Positions 62,839 to 64,000 of a DNA stretch of 64,000 bases are shown here, piece after piece; position 1 is the first letter of the stretch; each line of letters opens with the position of its first letter. The stretch covers positions 232,885-296,884 of the forward strand of contig JAIQFP010000005.1 of NCBI GenBank assembly GCA_020073165.1. Reading direction: 5' to 3'. The stretch is from Terriglobia bacterium (GTDB lineage: Bacteria; Acidobacteriota; Terriglobia; Terriglobales; Acidobacteriaceae). A program made the position numbers and the translations under genes. Under the pieces are notes generated by a model. The model was given only the letters and a program-made list of their open reading frames with translations. It did not search any database and had not been told where the DNA came from.

Positions 62839-64000
62839 GTTGAAAAAGTCACGGATTGGACCGATCTTGTGCGGGCTGGGTCTGCGAGTCCTTTTCTCGT
62901 TTTCTAAGCGGTGACAGTTAGCGGTGCAGTTGGTTGGCTGAGGAACCGCACCAGTCGCTTGATGTTCTGCGCAGCCGCCGCCAGGAAGAACTGCTCCCGC
63001 ACGAACTTTAATCTCCGCAGACGCAAGCGACGCAGTCCGATTTGATTCTTCAGTTCGGCGAACAACGCTTCCACCTTCTTCCTCTGTCTCTGAGCCTGAG
63101 CAAACTCCGGCGTGTCGGCTAACTCCCGTGCGCGTTGTCGGGCGGGCTCGTGCTGGTGGATGTTCAGAGACCGAAAAGGGGCGCTGGTGCATTGGGCTTT
63201 TAGCGCACACGCACCACAACGTTTGCGGGTTCCAATGTAGTTGAAGGCACGATTCCGATAAACTCGACCACCGTAGTTGAGTACTTGGCCGGCGGGACAG
63301 ATGTAGCGATTGTGTTCGGGCTGATAGGTAAAACGCTCGGGACCAAAAAACGGGCTGTTCTTGCGGTGGATGCTGTCGCGGGTCCGCATATACGGAGTGA
63401 TGTTGCGATCCGCCAACCACTGCAAAAACTCCCCGTTCCCGTAGGTCGTGTCGGCCGCTACCGTTGCTGGCTGTCGTCCTTGCCATGCGGTGAAGCGGGT
63501 GAGCATGTCTTGTGCCGCCACCGTCTCCTGACTCATGCGCGCCGCCGTCGCCTGCACTCCCACGATCACGCAGCTCTGATTGTCTACCAGATAGTTGTCG
63601 TAATAACCCAGGCGAGCTGGCGTCCCACCCTTGGTGGCGTATGTGGAATCGGGATCGGTGGTCGATACCTGCTCTTGCTGGTGAACTGGCTCCTCGATTG
63701 GGTTCTGCTCTTCCAACTCCACCAGATACTGCCGCACCGTGCGGTTGACTTGTGCTGCTTCCGCTAGCTGCTCGCGTGGAACGCGGCTTTCTTTGGCGGC
63801 GTTGGCTTCCACGAAGCTGCCGTCCACCGACAGATGCTTGCCTTCGACCAGCCCGACTTCCACGCACTGCCGCACGATCTGCTCAAACAACTGCTCGAAC
63901 AGCTTTGACTGCTGAAACCGTCCGTGCCGGTTCTTGGAGAAAGTGGAGTGATGCGGGATCTCCTGATCGAAGCCCAGACCGGTGAACCAGCGCCAGGCCA
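62839..64000 (-). mobile_element. IS1182-like insertion sequence, one end outside the window
   Basis: Holds a transposase gene that runs over the right window edge. The left end is probably near TGTTGAAAAAGTCA (62839-62852), an IS-end-like phrase, followed by about 50 bases to the transposase stop. The other terminal repeat is not visible, so the boundary is a guess. Confidence 0.6.
62904..64000 (-). CDS. IS1182-family transposase (5' part outside window)
   Basis: Open from the window edge (frame reads WRWFTGLGFDQEIPHHSTFS) to a stop at 62904, at least 365 residues. DUF772 entry motif; catalytic DDE-type region SVDGSFVEANAAKE (first Asp) and TVAADTTYGNGEFLQWLADR (second Asp); a zinc-ribbon-like CPAGQ, CGACALKAQC; final KVEALFAELKNQIGLRRLRL with Glu. 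A typical IS1182 (IS5-group) transposase. The frame is unbroken within the window. Confidence 0.9.
   Translation of the reverse strand, partial: AWRWFTGLGFDQEIPHHSTFSKNRHGRFQQSKLFEQLFEQIVRQCVEVGLVEGKHLSVDGSFVEANAAKESRVPREQLAEAAQVNRTVRQYLVELEEQNPIEEPVHQQEQVSTTDPDSTYATKGGTPARLGYYDNYLVDNQSCVIVGVQATAARMSQETVAAQDMLTRFTAWQGRQPATVAADTTYGNGEFLQWLADRNITPYMRTRDSIHRKNSPFFGPERFTYQPEHNRYICPAGQVLNYGGRVYRNRAFNYIGTRKRCGACALKAQCTSAPFRSLNIHQHEPARQRARELADTPEFAQAQRQRKKVEALFAELKNQIGLRRLRLRRLKFVREQFFLAAAAQNIKRLVRFLSQPTAPLTVTA

Overview
The window looks like a chromosomal piece of an Acidobacteriota bacterium (Terriglobia / 'Koribacter'-like). This is judged from overall gene content and from several small conserved proteins that I associate with that phylum. 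No rRNA or species marker is present, so the placement is an inference. DNA is GC-rich, most genes are short operons with Shine-Dalgarno sites, and several promoters appear to give leaderless mRNAs.

Layout. 1-8.1 kb: a truncated tandem universal stress protein, an exported LolA-like protein, a receiver-PilZ-PilZ protein, a small coiled-coil protein, a secreted copper-radical (glyoxal/galactose) oxidase, a B12-binding radical SAM enzyme and tRNA-Arg(TCG). 8.53-17.87 kb: an integrated mobile element of about 9.3 kb inside tRNA-Arg(ACG). It is bounded by a 48-bp direct repeat, and tandem arm-type repeats sit at both ends. It carries a tyrosine integrase, a P4/D5-type primase-helicase, three excisionase-like HTH genes, a phage terminase-like HTH protein, a phage-structural-like small protein, and a probable iteron origin around an AT-rich core. 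It reads as an undescribed phage-satellite or integrative-plasmid type. 18.4-26.6 kb: copper P-type ATPase with a divergent HMA-like protein, membrane proteins, PolX, cold-shock protein, Nudix hydrolase. 26.7-36.1 kb: a DUF2520 protein, then a leftward run mutS-nagZ-anmK-peptide-binding lipoprotein-ymdB (peptidoglycan recycling), divergent from galT. 36.2-40.7 kb: hemX-hemA-hemC-hemD (C5 haem pathway) behind a CRP/FNR-like site. 40.8-53.7 kb: secreted peptidases (M28, S9, M48), nth, DedA, SDR, inositol-phosphate synthase, a Tat-exported aminotransferase-fold protein, YceI. 53.8-56.2 kb: an ArsR regulator with SRPBCC proteins. 56.2-62.8 kb: DinB proteins, miaB, bifunctional nuclease, truB, rhomboid protease. 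62.8-64 kb: an IS1182-like transposase running off the window.

Main points of interest: the tRNA-Arg element with its att sites, origin, structured intergenic spacers and leaderless promoter; a second, older tRNA-Arg fragment left of it that suggests repeated integration; an ArsR operator lying on its own leaderless promoter; dispersed repeats, one of them inserted in frame in anmK; and intergenic inverted 'word' repeats. Coordinates and motifs were read by eye. No database search was run, so family names rest on recognised motifs.
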